A stretch of 64,000 bases of DNA from Vespa crabro (GCF_910589235.1 NC_060970.1:4520987-4584986), one strand, 5' to 3'; positions 37,555 to 50,823 are shown, counted from the stretch's first letter. Notes: a model not told the origin generated them from the letters alone. Program-made: numbers and translations.

Positions 37555-39324
37555 AGAAGGAGAAAGAGTGAGAGAAAGAGAAATAGGGAGAAGAGAGTAA
37601 GGGACGAGTCGGACGACGGTAATATTTCGAGTGAGCGATGGCAGACGACGAGAAGGGGTTCTGGTGGTGGCGGTCGTTGTAGGTGGACGAAAAGAGAAAG
37701 ATAGAGAGAGAAGGAGATGGAAGGATAGAAAGAGAGAGAAAGAGAGAAAGCTAGAGTAGGCAGAAAGGCCGGAGGAGAAAGAGGAGAAGATAAAGAGAGA
37801 GAGAGAGAAGGTCGGCGAGTCCGGAGGGGACGGTTGCTCGACCAGCAGGGTGTTACGATAAGGGGTTGCGCTGCCTCGACTGAGGAGACCGGCAGATCAA
37901 TGAAAAGGGTTTGCGCGAGCGGGAAGAGGAGGATTGATCGCCGATAGGGAAATTTCGTTAGTTTCCTCCAGTCATAAAAGGTGATGGCGTGGTGGTATGG
38001 TAGTGTGGTGGTATATACTCTTGCTGCCGCGTAGAGGCCTAACTAACGCGAAGCCACCCTTCGAAATTCACCCTTCTGAGAGTGAGATTAGGGTGGTGAA
38101 CGGGCAGGTGGAGAAGGAGGAAGGATGAAAAGGGGAGAAGGAGGATAAGGGGTGGGAGAGTTTCTAGCAGAAGGAACGGGTTGCAGGACTACCGGCAACA
38201 GACCTCTCTCTCTCTCAATTTCTCTTTCTCTCTCTTTCTCTCCTGTAGGAAGCGACGCGAGCCATGGGAGCACACGTCAGGGTATTAACGAAATTTTAAC
38301 CAATCAATGAGAAGTTCATTAGCCCGTAGCGCTCGCGTTTTCTCTCTCTCTCTCTCTCTTTCTCTTTCTCTATCCTTTCTCTCTTCGCCCTCCTCGCCTC
38401 ACTGACTTTGAGAACGGCCTGCATCTCCGCGCTCGGTCGAAACCAACCTATCCGTAACACCGATCCCGCTAGCTTTTGCTACCTCACCCCCTCCCCTTAG
38501 TCTCTCTTACCCAGTCTCTTGTCTTTCTATCTCCCTTTCGGTAAGAGGTCCGTCGACCGGCACCGCCGCTAGTCTTGGGGGAGATCTCGCGTACGCGATA
38601 ATATTCAACGACGCGTTAGAGACACCCCTTTCCGATCCTTCTCGAAGTCGCTTTCACGTTTTCTCATTGTTTCAAGCTCTTACTGTTTTGAGTAGATTCG
38701 ATCCTCGAGGAAATCGTGTCTCGATACGGTAAAACATCGATTTCGAACTACGATATCTACAGGAACAAATTTCCTTTGAAATGTCATCCTTTTTGTTTAA
38801 ACGCTCATATTCATAGATATTTCCTTATTGTTTTACTTTAACTTGTTATATAAAATTAATTCGAGCCTCCCCCTTCCCTTCTTTTTATTCTTTTTTCTTT
38901 TCTTTTTTTTTTTCTGTAGAAATATTCCGTGTCATTTAACGAATAACGCGTCGTCTTAGCCAATGCCCCGAAAATACGTAGGACGAACGATTTGAGCTAA
39001 AACGGGTCGGCCACGTTGTAACACGGATGGGGGCTTGGTTGACGGTGGGAATGATGAGGACGGGGACGAACTAAGGGTGGAAGGTTGGGTGGTGTGTTGT
39101 ACCATAGAGTACTACGGTACTTACTAGGAAGGGAAGGGGACGAGGATCGCCGCCGCGAGGGTTATTTCTCGCACGGGCATTTTTTGTACCGTCATTTGTC
39201 TCCAATATCTCTCGACGCCCTCGGGACAGGCGCGCCTCCGTGCTGCGAACCGCCACTGCCGCGGACAATATATCGAATAAGCCACAATGACAAAAAGAGT
39301 CGGTGCGCGGCGAGCGACGCCGCG

Positions 39325-39363
39325 AAGGAAGGAAGGAAGGAAGGAAGGAAGGAAGGAAGGAAG
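39325..39363. repeat. (AAGG)n microsatellite
   Basis: About 10 units, followed closely by a GA array at 39374-39400. Confidence 0.95.
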
Positions 39364-40101
39364 GGGTGGAAGGGAGAGAGAGAGAGAGAGAGAGAGAGAA
39401 GGAGGAAGAGAGGATGGGGTGGCGAGCGCGTTCGTTCGTGCCATTGCCGATGCCGACGATGGTGATGGTGTTGGTGATGATGGTGGTGTTAGTGGTGTTG
39501 GTGTTGGTGGTGTTGGTGGTGATGGTGGTGGTGGTGGTAGTAGTAGTAGTAGTAGTATTGGCCGTGTGCGAGCTATGGGTAGTGTCGGCGTGGGTATGAA
39601 GCGGAACGAGAGAAAGAGTCGGAGTATGTATCTATGTATGTATATGTGTTAGAAAGAGAGAGAAAGGCGAGGGGAAGGAAGCGGAAAGGGTGGTCGACCG
39701 CGTAAGGGAGGAAGATACGGAGAAAGAGAGAGAAAGAGAGAGGATACCATTTAAAACCGAGACGCGCCGAGAAAAAGAGATTTGCATTGCCGGGCCGAAG
39801 CACGCGGCGCTACGGCGATGGGGATGGCCCGAAGGGGTGGTTTCGCTTTCCTCCCGATTCGACCCAGGGAGAAAGAGGGTTTTCTCTTGCGGAGAGAGAG
39901 AAGAGACCGTAGCCGTGCCGTCGTGGGGGTTGAGTAACGACACGTATCATACGTGGGGCCATACACCGACGGACACGTACGTTCGATATCGCGCCAGTTT
40001 TTACGACGTCCAAGTTCCTCCCTTTCGGCTCCACCAATTAGACCGCGCGAAGAAACGTACCGTATACATATACGTATCTACGTAGGTATCTACATGTTTC
40101 T

Positions 40102-40104
<3 letters not shown>

Positions 40105-40166
<62 letters not shown>
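40105..40166. repeat. (TA)31 microsatellite
   Basis: 62 bp, the longest uninterrupted TA array I saw. Confidence 0.95.
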
Positions 40167-40170
<4 letters not shown>

Positions 40171-40189
40171 CGTACGACATGGCTAAATA

Positions 40190-40420
40190 CTTTTTTTCCC
40201 CGGGCGCCGATTTTCCCCGGCCGTGCGAATAAAAAGCGCGTTTCGTTCGTTCGAGGTTAACATCGTTCTTCGCTGAAAACGCAACACGCGGGAGATTGCT
40301 CCCGCGATATTGTACGTTTCTGTATCTTCCGAGGGACCATCGTGAAAGTTTTCAAACTTCACATCTTTCGAGGAGAATCTTTTCTCTTTCATATATATTT
40401 ACGTTACGTTCCGTAAAACG
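40190..40420. promoter_or_regulatory. CpG patch with an 8-bp-arm hairpin
   Basis: Non-repetitive sequence after the 62-bp TA array. CCCCGGGCGCCG near 40199 and the perfect hairpin CGCGGGAG-ATTG-CTCCCGCG (40287-40306) stand out. Function unknown. Confidence 0.22.
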
Positions 40421-40558
40421 ACCGTGAAACTCTTTTTATTCTTTTACCTTTTTTTTTTTTTGTTCTCTTTTTTCATACAATTATTCAAACAACGTTACTT
40501 TTCTAAGATATCTATCCAACGAAAAGCGTTAGATATTGCTAAGTTAGGATCTCCCTTC

Positions 40559-40589
<31 letters not shown>

Positions 40590-40970
40590 TCTATAGCGAG
40601 AAGTTCTACGAATCGACGGGAGAAATTCCACGAAATCCATCGTATCCACCTCGTATCCGTTGCACGAGTCGAAACCGTGGATTTCGGTATTCCGTGAGGA
40701 GGAAACACAGGAGGACGGATGGATAGAAATCGGGTTGTGAGGGGGAGAGGATACAGGAACGAATGGCGTGGCAAGGGGCTTGAGGTGAGAGGATGGTAGA
40801 TGTCGTACGTCGTCTCATCCCGGGATACCGAAACTCGCAACTTTCTCATTAGCCAGGGTGCGACAATGCCGACATCGGCTGCGTTAGGAGGTGAAACTCT
40901 GATACGTGCACGTGTTAACGTCCATACGCACGTGAACGTAACGCATACAGATAAACATAGAAACCAACTG

Positions 40971-41011
<41 letters not shown>

Positions 41012-41051
41012 AATGGATATACTACATATTTGCGTGTGAATATCTATATAC

Positions 41052-41064
41052 ATATGTATGTATG

Positions 41065-41098
<34 letters not shown>

Positions 41099-41100
41099 TG
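41052..41100. repeat. (TGTA)n microsatellite
   Basis: Two TGTA arrays interrupted by TATA. Confidence 0.92.
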
Positions 41101-41842
41101 CGCATCGTCGACGCGACGTCGTGTATAATAACGCGTGCTTCAGCCCGATCGACGCTTGTCGTTGCTCACCCTTCGCGATTCAAGTCGCGCGGTGCCTGGT
41201 GTTATGTGCTCTCGCGCCTTCGTACCTGCTATACCACCCCTAAAGCCACCTCCACTTTCCCACCCCTCTCTTTTTGCTTCTCACTACTACTACAACTTGC
41301 GTCCGTACATACGCGCAAGGACAGAGAATGAAAGAGAGATAGATAGATAGGGATAGATAGATAGATAGAGAGAGCGAGAGAGAAAGAGAAAGATAGTACG
41401 AGAAGCAGTGGAAGAACTGTGCATAAATGTCAGAGACTAGGCGGCTGAGCGTTTCGTATCGAGCATTTCTGTCAATAAGCGTCGGCGGGCACAATGGCGA
41501 CGATTCGAAAGCTGCTGATTATGAAATAAATGCTCGACTACGCGACCCTCCGCGATACTCTCCATCTCTCTGTCTCTCTCTCTCTTTCCTTCTCTCTTTT
41601 TCTCTCCATGATCATTCCCATTCGCTACCACGTATCATCCTCCTCTTCTCTCTCTCTCTCTCTCTCTCTCCCTTTCTCTTCGGCCCTTCACCGAACGCTT
41701 ATCTCAGCCGCGACTACGATTCGGTTTTTTGATCCGATACAAACGCGTAATTCCCCTCGTTTCCGCGCGAGCTTTTTCGTTCATACCCACTTTGCGGGTA
41801 GATAATTTCTCTCCTCCCCCTTTTTCTACGATTCTCTTTCTT

Positions 41843-41856
<14 letters not shown>

Positions 41857-41919
<63 letters not shown>
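41857..41919. repeat. (CT)n microsatellite
   Basis: About 31 units, nearly perfect. Confidence 0.95.
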
Positions 41920-41920
<1 letters not shown>

Positions 41921-42699
41921 TTTTCTGTCTTGTTGGAGATCGCAAAATATCTCGTTGTATTTTAAGGCAAGGGTTAATAATCGAGTTCCCTTCGATCTTC
42001 GTGCGTGGTTATCGTCGAACATTCTCCAAAACCCCCGCCCCCGATAACTTCGTTACAACCGAAACTTTTTTCCCGGCGTTACTACCACCATCATCACTAA
42101 CTACTACTACCACTACAAATACCACTACGACTACCACTACCAACCACCACCATCATCACCGCCCCCCTATTTTCGTGGCGGCCGAGGCAAAAAGAGAAGG
42201 GTTCGTGGATGGCCATTACGAATTTTACCGGACATTGTACGAACGGACATCTTTCTCTCACTCCCTCCTCCTCCTCCTCCTCTTTTCCTTACCCTCACAA
42301 TCTCTCTCTCTCTCTCTTTCTCTTTCTCTCTCTCGCTCTCTCTCTCTTTCTCGTTTCAATATTTCTCTCCGTACGGCGGAATACCCCGACTAATATATGG
42401 CTTCTGCCGAGCAGCAACCGAGCCGAGTGTAGGTGGACGTACGTATTCATAAACGCGTAGTCCTCGTAATGCAAATCAGAGAAAGAGCTGGCGAATCTAA
42501 AGGGTGGAAGGTGGAGAAGAGAGTAAAGAGAGAGAGAGAGAGAGAAAGAGAGAGAGTGGGATGGGTTTAAAAGAGGGAGGAAGAGGAACGATGCGGTTAA
42601 TATTAATTCACCGTTGCTACGGTCCGCTTGCCCTGCGAATCACTGAGATTCGGACATCGAAGTCTGAGATTCTCTACCCTTAACATATCGTATTCGACT

Positions 42700-42747
<48 letters not shown>

Positions 42748-43815
42748 GTATACGCATACAGTTCTCTCTGGTTATATGCGATGATATTTGCAGACGGATA
42801 TCCGAAATCTCGAACGCGCTCGGACATGCGGAGATGTACGAATAAAGCGACGACAAACGGTTCGAGGATAATTCGACTAGTTCTCGAATCGATGATCGGA
42901 TGTCGTCGAAGAATCATAAAACTCGTTGGCTCTTTTATTCTCACGAAAAGATAGAGTAGAAATGACGCGGATATAAGGAAAGACACGACGATATCTACCC
43001 GGTCTCTGTTACCACTCTGTTGATTTCAAACGGAATAGGATAATCACGTTTCTTCTTTTCTCGTTTCTTTTTTTTCCTCTTTCTTTCCCATTTTTTTTTT
43101 TACGTTTCTTTCTTTCTATTTTTTTTTGCCTTTATCTCCGGCATTGGTTAGCACGGATGTCTGAAATTAAAAATCGCAAAAAGGAGAAAGAAGAGATGGA
43201 GGTGGAGGAAGAAGAGGAGGAGATGGTCGTGGTGGTGGTGGTGGTGGTGGTGATGGTGGTGGTACAGGAGGTGGAGGCGAAACGGGGTCGGAGGCGTCGT
43301 GAGACTAACATGCCGTTCCATTATAAAGGCAATATCGTACGGTCGAGTCTGCGCGGTATTACTAGCCTTCATAATCTGATGTATATTACGCATAACCCGC
43401 CGTGTATCAGGGAAAGAGAGAAAGAGAGAGAGAAAGAAAGAGAGAGAAAGAGAGGAAGAAAAGTAAGGGGTGGGGTTCTCGAATAGGAAGGAGAAAGGTA
43501 GTAGAAAGAGTCGCGTACCACCGTAGTACACCAACCGTATATAGGAATGGTTTCGGCCAAAGAGTGCCCTCACCGGTGTGCTCGCTCGTAATAAGCATAA
43601 ATCCTCCGGAGGCTTATCTAGCGGCGCCCAGAAGAACACTAAAATAAAATATCATACATTTTGCCTTCTACCGTTCGTACGTACGAAGAAAGAAAGAAAG
43701 AGAGAGTAAGAGAGTAAGGGAGAGGGAATGTAACGAGTATCGTCTCATTCGCCACAAGCTATTCTCTCGCGAATACCAAATCCTCGTCTTCGATCACGCT
43801 GTTTCTAAACTCGCC

Positions 43816-43847
<32 letters not shown>

Positions 43848-44869
43848 ATATGTATATAGATATATGTATATTTATCAAAATACTCTTATCAAAATCCTCC
43901 TCCGAGAATTCAAAATTTAATCGACGCTTTATCGAAGTTATATCTCTTATCGTCGTAGTCGTGAGAAATGAAAAGATGTATCTGTTAATCGACGTTAAAA
44001 TGGTGGTTAATTAAATAGGTATTTCTCCGACATTTGCGATTACGTTTAATCGTTCCTGTATTACATCAGGAATCGATAAAGTAGGTACTTGATATCGATT
44101 AATTTGAAATGCATATATATACACGTACATACATATATATATATATATAGTACATATATATAATATATATATATATTTCTTCGAAGATTAATAGAATCGA
44201 ACGATTCGACAGTATGAGCGCGATAATTAGAAATCGCACGGGGTGCCCAATTGAATAACGAACACAGCGTCGTGGGAGCAATCAGCGAGAATGCAGAAAC
44301 GTAATTCCGTATCGGCGGTTGACGCGCCTTCGTCCGACGGGATTGCAAATTCCTCTTTCTCTTCCTCTTTCTCCTCCTCCTCTTCTTTCTCCTTCTCCTC
44401 TTGCTCCTCCTCTTCCTCCACTTCCTCCTCCTACTCTTTCTCCTTCTGTCGCGAGAGATAGAGATACGGCGGTAACGAAAGGGAGAAAGAAAGAGAGAAA
44501 GAAAGAGAAAGCGAGATGTATCATCCTATCTCTTTCCATCTATGATAAAAACGTCAGGGATCATATCGAGAAGTAGAGTAGGAGGGGTAGCGTTGGAGAT
44601 CGGGCCGTTCTTTCTGTCGGATTTTTTCATGAGTATGCGCGTTGATGCAACGCGAGATGTTGGCCAAAGGCACGTAGCCGATGTAATGAGGCGAGATACA
44701 TTTGGCCCCAACTCTATCTCTTTCTTTCTCTCACTCGTTCACTTTCCTCTATCTTTCTCTAATATACATATGTGTATATATGTATATATATATATATATG
44801 AATATATATACACCCTTCCTTCACTCGCTCTCTATATCTTTCTATATGTATATTCTCCTCTCTCTCCCC

Positions 44870-44910
44870 TCATTATCTATCTATCTATTTATCCATCTAT
44901 CCATCTATCC

Positions 44911-44942
<32 letters not shown>

Positions 44943-44943
44943 G
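44870..44943. repeat. (ATCT)n / (ATCC)n array
   Basis: Tetranucleotide array with ATCC variants in the middle. Confidence 0.92.
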
Positions 44944-45227
44944 TCTCTTTCTCTACTTCGAGGGGTAGTAGTAACAGCTCTCGAAGGGGTGGCTATCGAG
45001 TATGGTTGGCGGAGAAGCTCGTCCAGAAACGAGGGACGAAGAGGGTAACGGTGGTACGAAGCTCGATGCCCGATCAGTCATTAGACAAGTGGGTATTCAC
45101 ATATATCGAGTTGTAAAATCGATAGGGGTGTCCGTTAGTCGTGTATCCTGTAAGGAGTGCTATTTGGTGGGGATGAGATGCGGACCGATAGAGACGGAGA
45201 AGGAAAGACAGGATGGTAAAGAGAGAC

Positions 45228-45237
<10 letters not shown>

Positions 45238-45276
<39 letters not shown>
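45238..45276. repeat. (GA)n microsatellite
   Basis: About 19 units. A CT array follows at 45339-45366. Confidence 0.94.
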
Positions 45277-45279
<3 letters not shown>

Positions 45280-46208
45280 TGAGATACTCCCCTCTTTCAG
45301 TATCGGCCCGATAGGAGAGAGAGGCAGAGAAAGTCTCGACTCTCTCTCTCTCTCTTTCTCTCTCTCCCACCCTCTTACTATACTTCCCCTTCGACCCCTT
45401 TTGTTGCTTCGCCACCCTCCCGCAAACCCCCTAGCCGGCTCTATCCTCCTCCACCTCCTGCCACCGCACGTATCCAGTCCTTGCATATTAATCCTGCCCA
45501 TAATTCCCACTTCCCAGTTTGGGCAACCCTTCGCTTCGGTTGCCTCACTACCAACATCGAATGTGAGCGAAAGAGAGAAGGAGTATAAGCAAGAGAAAGA
45601 GAAACATGAAGAGAGATAGGGAGAGAGAGAGAGAGAAAGCGAGAGAGAGAAAGAGAACACCAGGCCGTCTCCTATCGATTGGGCTTTCTTTCCGAGCGCG
45701 GCTTTTAATTGGCATTCTCCTATAGAAAAGAAAAGAGAGAAACCTTCATGGGAGAACTCCTCTACGACGTAAAAGGTTGCTGCTTCGCCTCGGGACAGCT
45801 TTCATAGCGGCGTTCTTCTTTCCTTGATGTTGATGGATAAAAAGAGAGAGAGAATCTGTCGTACGGCAAGGAAAACGTGTTGCCATCGTCACCGTTACCT
45901 CCTCCTCCTCCACCTCCTCCTTCTTCATCGTCGTCCTCGTGCTACCTTTTAATGACGAAACTTTCCTTTAAGTTTTTCGCCACAAGTTTTCGCCGTCTTC
46001 GTGTCAAACGTGGATCAGAAATGAATAAGATCGCGTAAATACGCTAAAGTGAATTTTCTCAACTATTCGATATAGAAAATTATTTTCGACGGTATAGATA
46101 TTTAAAAATAAATTTATTAATTTAATATACATCTTCCAAAAGTCTTAGCTATTTCTTCATTCATCTATACATCCATACATTTATCTATACATATTTGTGT
46201 GTGTATAT

Positions 46209-46242
<34 letters not shown>

Positions 46243-46902
46243 CGATAAACTATTAATTAAGAAATTTACTTTTCGCTTTATACGTTCCGTGGGATTTTCA
46301 TTTTGGGAAGCACTTGAAAAAAAATGAAATAAAAAAAAAAGAAAAGAAAAAGAAGAAACGACTTCGGTCTAAACAAAAGTTAATCTCATTAGACGAATAA
46401 GAACAATAAGAGTATGTACGCGGGTTGGAGATGAAAATCCAAAAGTTTCGCAGTGCGTGCGTGCGTGCGTGGATGGTTGGTACACCATACGCATGCCGTG
46501 AGGTTTTCGACGTCGAAGGGGCGCACAAACGTCGAGAGTAGGAAAGGAAAGGGAGGCCGCGGAAAAGCGACGGAACCGAAGAGAGAGCCCTGCGTTTCGA
46601 CGGTTATAACGACCTCTCGTCCCGACTCATCATTGGTGGGCGAGCCACGAAATTAATACGAAGCAAACGGCCATCTTGCCTTTCGTACAACGTATTCACA
46701 CGGGCGTACAGGAAAAGGGGTAGAAAGGTAGGAAGGAGGAGGAGGAGGAGGTGGATGAGAAGGAGGTGGAGGAAGAGGAGAAAGAGAAGAGGATGAAGTG
46801 GGGAATGGGGTGGATATTTCTAACGTGGCACACAGTGGCGGACGTCTATTGGAAAGGGTCAGAGAAAGAGAGAGAAAGAGAGAGCCGCGATGGTCCGCGC
46901 GT

Positions 46903-46978
46903 CACGTGTGCGTGCGACGCACACGTTTTCAAAGCGTGTGATCGCGGGGGTCGAGGGCGCGCGCGCGCTCGCCCCCGC
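46903..46978. other. GC-rich hairpin pair with E-box
   Basis: ACGTGTGCGT and ACGCACACGT are perfect 10-bp arms around GCG (46904-46926), overlapping the palindromic E-box CACGTG at 46903-46908. Next, GCGGGGG-T-CGAG (46944-46955) pairs with CTCGCCCCCGC (46968-46978) around a GCGCGC-rich loop with one bulged T. The block is far more GC-rich than the surrounding intron. Confidence 0.6.
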
Positions 46979-47553
46979 GCGCATCATCCTCAATGAGAAT
47001 GTGTATTGGTCGTCGACGTAAGTGCGAGAAAGCTTGGTAACGTGTGCGTGAAGATTGATTATACCGCGGGAGAGAAAATGTGATCAATAGCTCGACAAAC
47101 AAAGGCCCACCAACGCCTATATCATGCAAATAGCAAAAATCACGGAGGATTAGGGGCTCGTTGGGGGGTGAAAAGGGGCCGAAGGTAACGGAGGAGGGTA
47201 TGGGAGGACTCGGTTGGACCGATGGTCAAGAAACAATGCCGACGCGTGTGGCTACTTCGTCCTTTACACGACACCATCTCCCTCTTTTTCTTTCTCTCTC
47301 TTTCTCTCTTTTTCTCTCTCTCTATCCTCGACTTTCCTACCCCTACGAGTTCGCGCACAACCATCACAAGCACACACCATCACCATTACCAGCACCGTCG
47401 TCGACGTCCTGCTTTAATTTGCATACGACCGATCGTGTCTTCCGATTCGACTCACCTTCGCGTCCTCACCGCCACCTCCATCGCCATGCTTCGCGACCAT
47501 CGATCAAGCCCCAGTTGTTTTTCCTCCACCTCTTACTTTCTCACTCTCTCTCT

Positions 47554-47595
<42 letters not shown>

Positions 47596-48039
47596 GTCTC
47601 TCTCATCTAGGGAAGCCGATGGTCACTACCCCATATACCCGTGGGTTTATACCTATACCAACACGGCCACTTCACCTCCCCTTTTTTACCCGAGGATCTC
47701 GCTAACGAGAGGCTCCTCCTTTTCTCGATGACATTGTTCCCGAAGCAGAAAAGGTGGAAACGTCACCCCTTTCTTTACCCCTTCTCCTTTTACTCCCATA
47801 CATCCGTCATTCTCCCTCTTGGACCTTTGCCTTCTACTCCGACTCGATTTGCGACCTCGATCCCTTTTTAAAGGGTTCCCTTAATACTCGTAGAATGTTC
47901 GTTTCTGTTTAGGACAGGACATTTCGTACTATTTTATTTCTTTTCTCTATCTGTTAAAAGAATAATGTCATCGATAAAGTATGTTCACTATCAATGATCC
48001 TAACATCGTATACATACATTTAGGAATGTTATTATGTCG

Positions 48040-48420
48040 TACATTTCTACGACTGGTCTCTTCTTGTTGGTTACCGCGTACGGGGAACCGAGCGTAGTTA
48101 TTAATACTATCGATATCTGAGCCAACGAGTTCCTAGGGACAGTAACCTTCCTATCTATATTACTGTCGTTGCGTCACGTCACATTTCATTTATTTCCGGA
48201 TTCCAATATGTCGCAGCAGTAAATTCTTAACCTTGCCTTAACTAGACGTAACGTTACTCAACGTACATTATCCGTTATCCAGAGCTTGCCGAGTTGATTT
48301 ATCAAGCACCGTGTTTGTGCGAATTTACGATCCGCTATCCATAACGCAGGATTTAATTATGCCACATGACGTTTGCGGAAACCTGGTCCAACTACGATTT
48401 TGAATTCAATAATTGGGAAG
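48040..48420. promoter_or_regulatory. Non-repetitive island with CRE-like sites
   Basis: About 380 bp free of microsatellites, one of the longest in the intron's 3' part. It contains TGCGTCACGTCA (48170-48181), TTATTTCCGGA (ETS-like, near 48190) and TGACGT (48367-48372). No protein-like frame. Candidate conserved noncoding element, about 2.4 kb upstream of the coiled-coil exon. Confidence 0.25.
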
Positions 48421-49910
48421 AAACTCTCTTGGAAAACGAACAACCTACGCTCTTGGCGTTATTACGGGGGAGTATAATGGTATTATTTTCAACGGGCACA
48501 TCTTTCAAGTGAGATTGACCAACAACAACGCTGTTGCTTTTAATGATGAGAGAAAAAAGAGAGAGAGGGAGAGAGAAAGAAAAAAGAAAAGAAAACGACG
48601 AACATACTTGAATACACTCGGTATTAATTTATCTCAGTTTCTTTTTGTTTATCACTTTGTTTATCTCGATGATTGCGTTAATTAGAAGAAAAAGAAAAAT
48701 AATAAAAAAAAAAAAAAAAAGAAAAAGAAAAAAAAAAGAAAAAGAAAGAAAGAAAAAAAAAATTATTCGCCTTACAATCGTCTTACAATCTAGATAGTAA
48801 AATGAATGTGGAACACGCACGAGACGAATGAAAAGAATAGAGAGAGATAGATAGAGGAGACAGGTGTGTAGTCCCGATACCGATAAAACTTAAGTTCAGG
48901 TTGGCGGCGGCGGCAGGTATCGATCAAAGAAGGAAAGTAAAAAACGAAGGTAGAATCGACAGATAGCCGTCGTACGATGAGGCAACATATAAAGCAAGCA
49001 AAAGGGTAAAAATGTGTACCGGTTGACCAACGTACATACCTCAAGGTTCTTCGATTTTTCTAACGCGGTTGGATTGTCAGAGGATAAGAAAGGGTGGTGG
49101 GGGTTGGTCGTTTAAGAAAGTTGATAGAAGAATGTCTTGAATGAGGGCGAAGAGTTTGGGATAGGGAAGAGGTAATACGTTAACTGGTACAACTTAATGT
49201 CTTTCGATAAATTTTGCCTATATTTATTTAACTATATCAATTAAATGAAATTAGAAATATCTCTGAGATAATATGATTCAATGAATATGTCGATAAATAA
49301 TGATCACAATCGGTGCTCCGGTGTGGTTTGTATTATTTCTCTTTTGGTACTTCCTTCCTAAAGTCTTTGATACGGGCAGAACTCTCTCTTTCTCTTTTGC
49401 TTTCTCTCTCTCTCTCTCTCTCTCTCGAATAAACGCAGATACGATCGGAGGTGTGAATTTTGTAAAATTGAAGCCCTCGCTCCTCAATTAACCCCCGTTG
49501 CACGGAAAAAAAGAGGGCGATGCCTCGACGAGGAAAAACAATTGATACGATCTCGTTCACATCGCCCGTTGCACCGTACGCGCTACAGTGCAAACGCATT
49601 CGGCTTTAAAATCGTCCCATCCTCCAACCCGGCTCGTTTTCTATCTCCTTTCCCAACCTCTTTCCAAACCCTCTTTTTCCATCTCTCTTTCCCTCTCCCT
49701 CTCTCTTTCTCTCTCTCTCTCATTCACTCATCCATCCATTTCCTCCTCTCGCTCGTCCGGATACGCATTCGCTTGCATGAACTCGACTAAACACATGGAT
49801 AGCTTTCGAGTGCTCGCGATTCATCGCAATTCATCGCGATTGATCGTGGCAACGCAACGATAATCGACTCGCATGTGCATCGCATTCGACGATTCTTCCG
49901 TCATCGATGA

Positions 49911-49911
49911 C

Positions 49912-49948
<37 letters not shown>
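49911..49948. repeat. (GAT)n microsatellite
   Basis: About 12 perfect units. Confidence 0.94.
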
Positions 49949-50336
49949 CAACGACACTTCGAGCCGAGGAGCTTCAGCATCATTGAACGTGAGACAATAA
50001 TATAGGATACATTCGACGTATAACAAACCTCTTTTACTCTCTTATGTATCATCGAAAGTGTGTAAAATCAAGAGAGAGAGAGAGAGAGAGAGAGAAAATA
50101 GTATATTGCGGGGTAAACGAAAATTGCGAGGGTGTAGTAGATCTTATTTATCAGGCGATGATAGCTACTCCCTGTATTGTTAACGACTCGTTGAACGATC
50201 ATTTCTACGTTGATACAATGATGACTACTTATCTATGAAGAACTTATTTCTTTTCTTTTATTATATCGAATATAATTCAACCTTGATTATATGTAGGATC
50301 GTTCGTTATATTCTATCTATCGATTTCGTATATATG

Positions 50337-50385
<49 letters not shown>

Positions 50386-50823
50386 TATTCTCAATAAAAT
50401 TAATAAAGAGCTTTTGCTAAGCTCCTTTGGGGATATCGCCTATGGATAAGCAATGCCTGGGCCGGTGGTTCGAGTTGAAAGGAGTACGTCGCAAATGTGA
50501 TTCCATATTTGCGTCGTCGATAATGCGATTATTCCCTCGTTCATGTTTAATAACTAGCGAGTCGACTATGAGTTAGGGTTGAATTGGAGTAAAGGTATGG
50601 TTACCGGTGTACCACCTATCTCTCGATGAGGGTTTAATAATAACGTGCAAGAAACGAGAACCCGATGAAAATCATCTTTAATCGTATCCCGTAAACATTT
50701 CAATTCTACGTTGAAAATCCTTCAGAAAATATTTATCATTCGTTTTATAGATTCTTTAAACGATGTAAAACTCGTAAATGTTCCTTTAATTTCCTTCCTT
50801 TTTTTTTCTCTTTTTCCTTTCAG

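Larger units (their letters stand above)
32185..40080. other. Intron block downstream of the recursive-splice candidate
   Basis: Ordinary 32185-32410, then purine-rich 32410-33240 (GA arrays), GCC block (33515-33560), ACC array (33991-34039), TA (34539-34583, 35017-35065), AGCAAC-type block (35578-35650), GA (36028-36076), TCC (36400-36438), purine-rich tract 37105-37320, GA-rich 37510-37830, AAGG (39325-39363), TGG/TGA block (39460-39555). Ordinary patches: 34080-34500, 34730-34990, 35330-35560, 35660-35960, 36480-36720, 38230-38330, 38530-38870, 38920-39300. A 12-bp palindrome TCGCGTACGCGA lies at 38587-38598. No exon seen. Confidence 0.65.
40421..50779. other. Intron block upstream of the coiled-coil exon
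   Basis: TA (40976-41008, 42702-42742, 43817-43840, 46217-46243, 50341-50378), TGTA (41052-41100), CT (41857-41919), ACT/CCA block (42085-42160), GGT block (43220-43265), ATCT (44870-44943), GA (45238-45276), GC-rich hairpins (46903-46978), A-rich 48690-48762, GAT (49911-49948). Ordinary patches: 40600-40960, 42760-43030, 43290-43400, 43500-43670, 43870-44110, 45660-45840, 46420-46690, 46980-47270, 47880-48540, 48770-49370, 49490-49610, 50400-50780. No exon seen. Confidence 0.65.
1..50823 (+). other. ct: Giant cut intron (5' end outside window)
   Basis: No open frame in this stretch, on either strand, resembles a conserved protein. Long frames are translations of CT, GA, TA or triplet repeats. 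I looked for the conserved N-terminal Cut exon (in flies a segment like INDWFFKKEQIYLLAQFWQQ) and did not find it. The stretch ends in a strong branch-point/pyrimidine/AG acceptor at 50,823. The simplest reading is a single intron of at least 50.8 kb upstream of the coiled-coil exon. Untranslated or very short alternative exons cannot be excluded. Confidence 0.75.

Noticed and set aside
43157..43486. Glu/Val-rich frame as a coding exon
   Set aside because: Produced by GGA and GGT triplet repeats; no conserved residues.
44870..44943. ATCT/ATCC array as part of a transposon end
   Set aside because: Simple tetranucleotide repeat with no terminal inverted repeats or target duplication.
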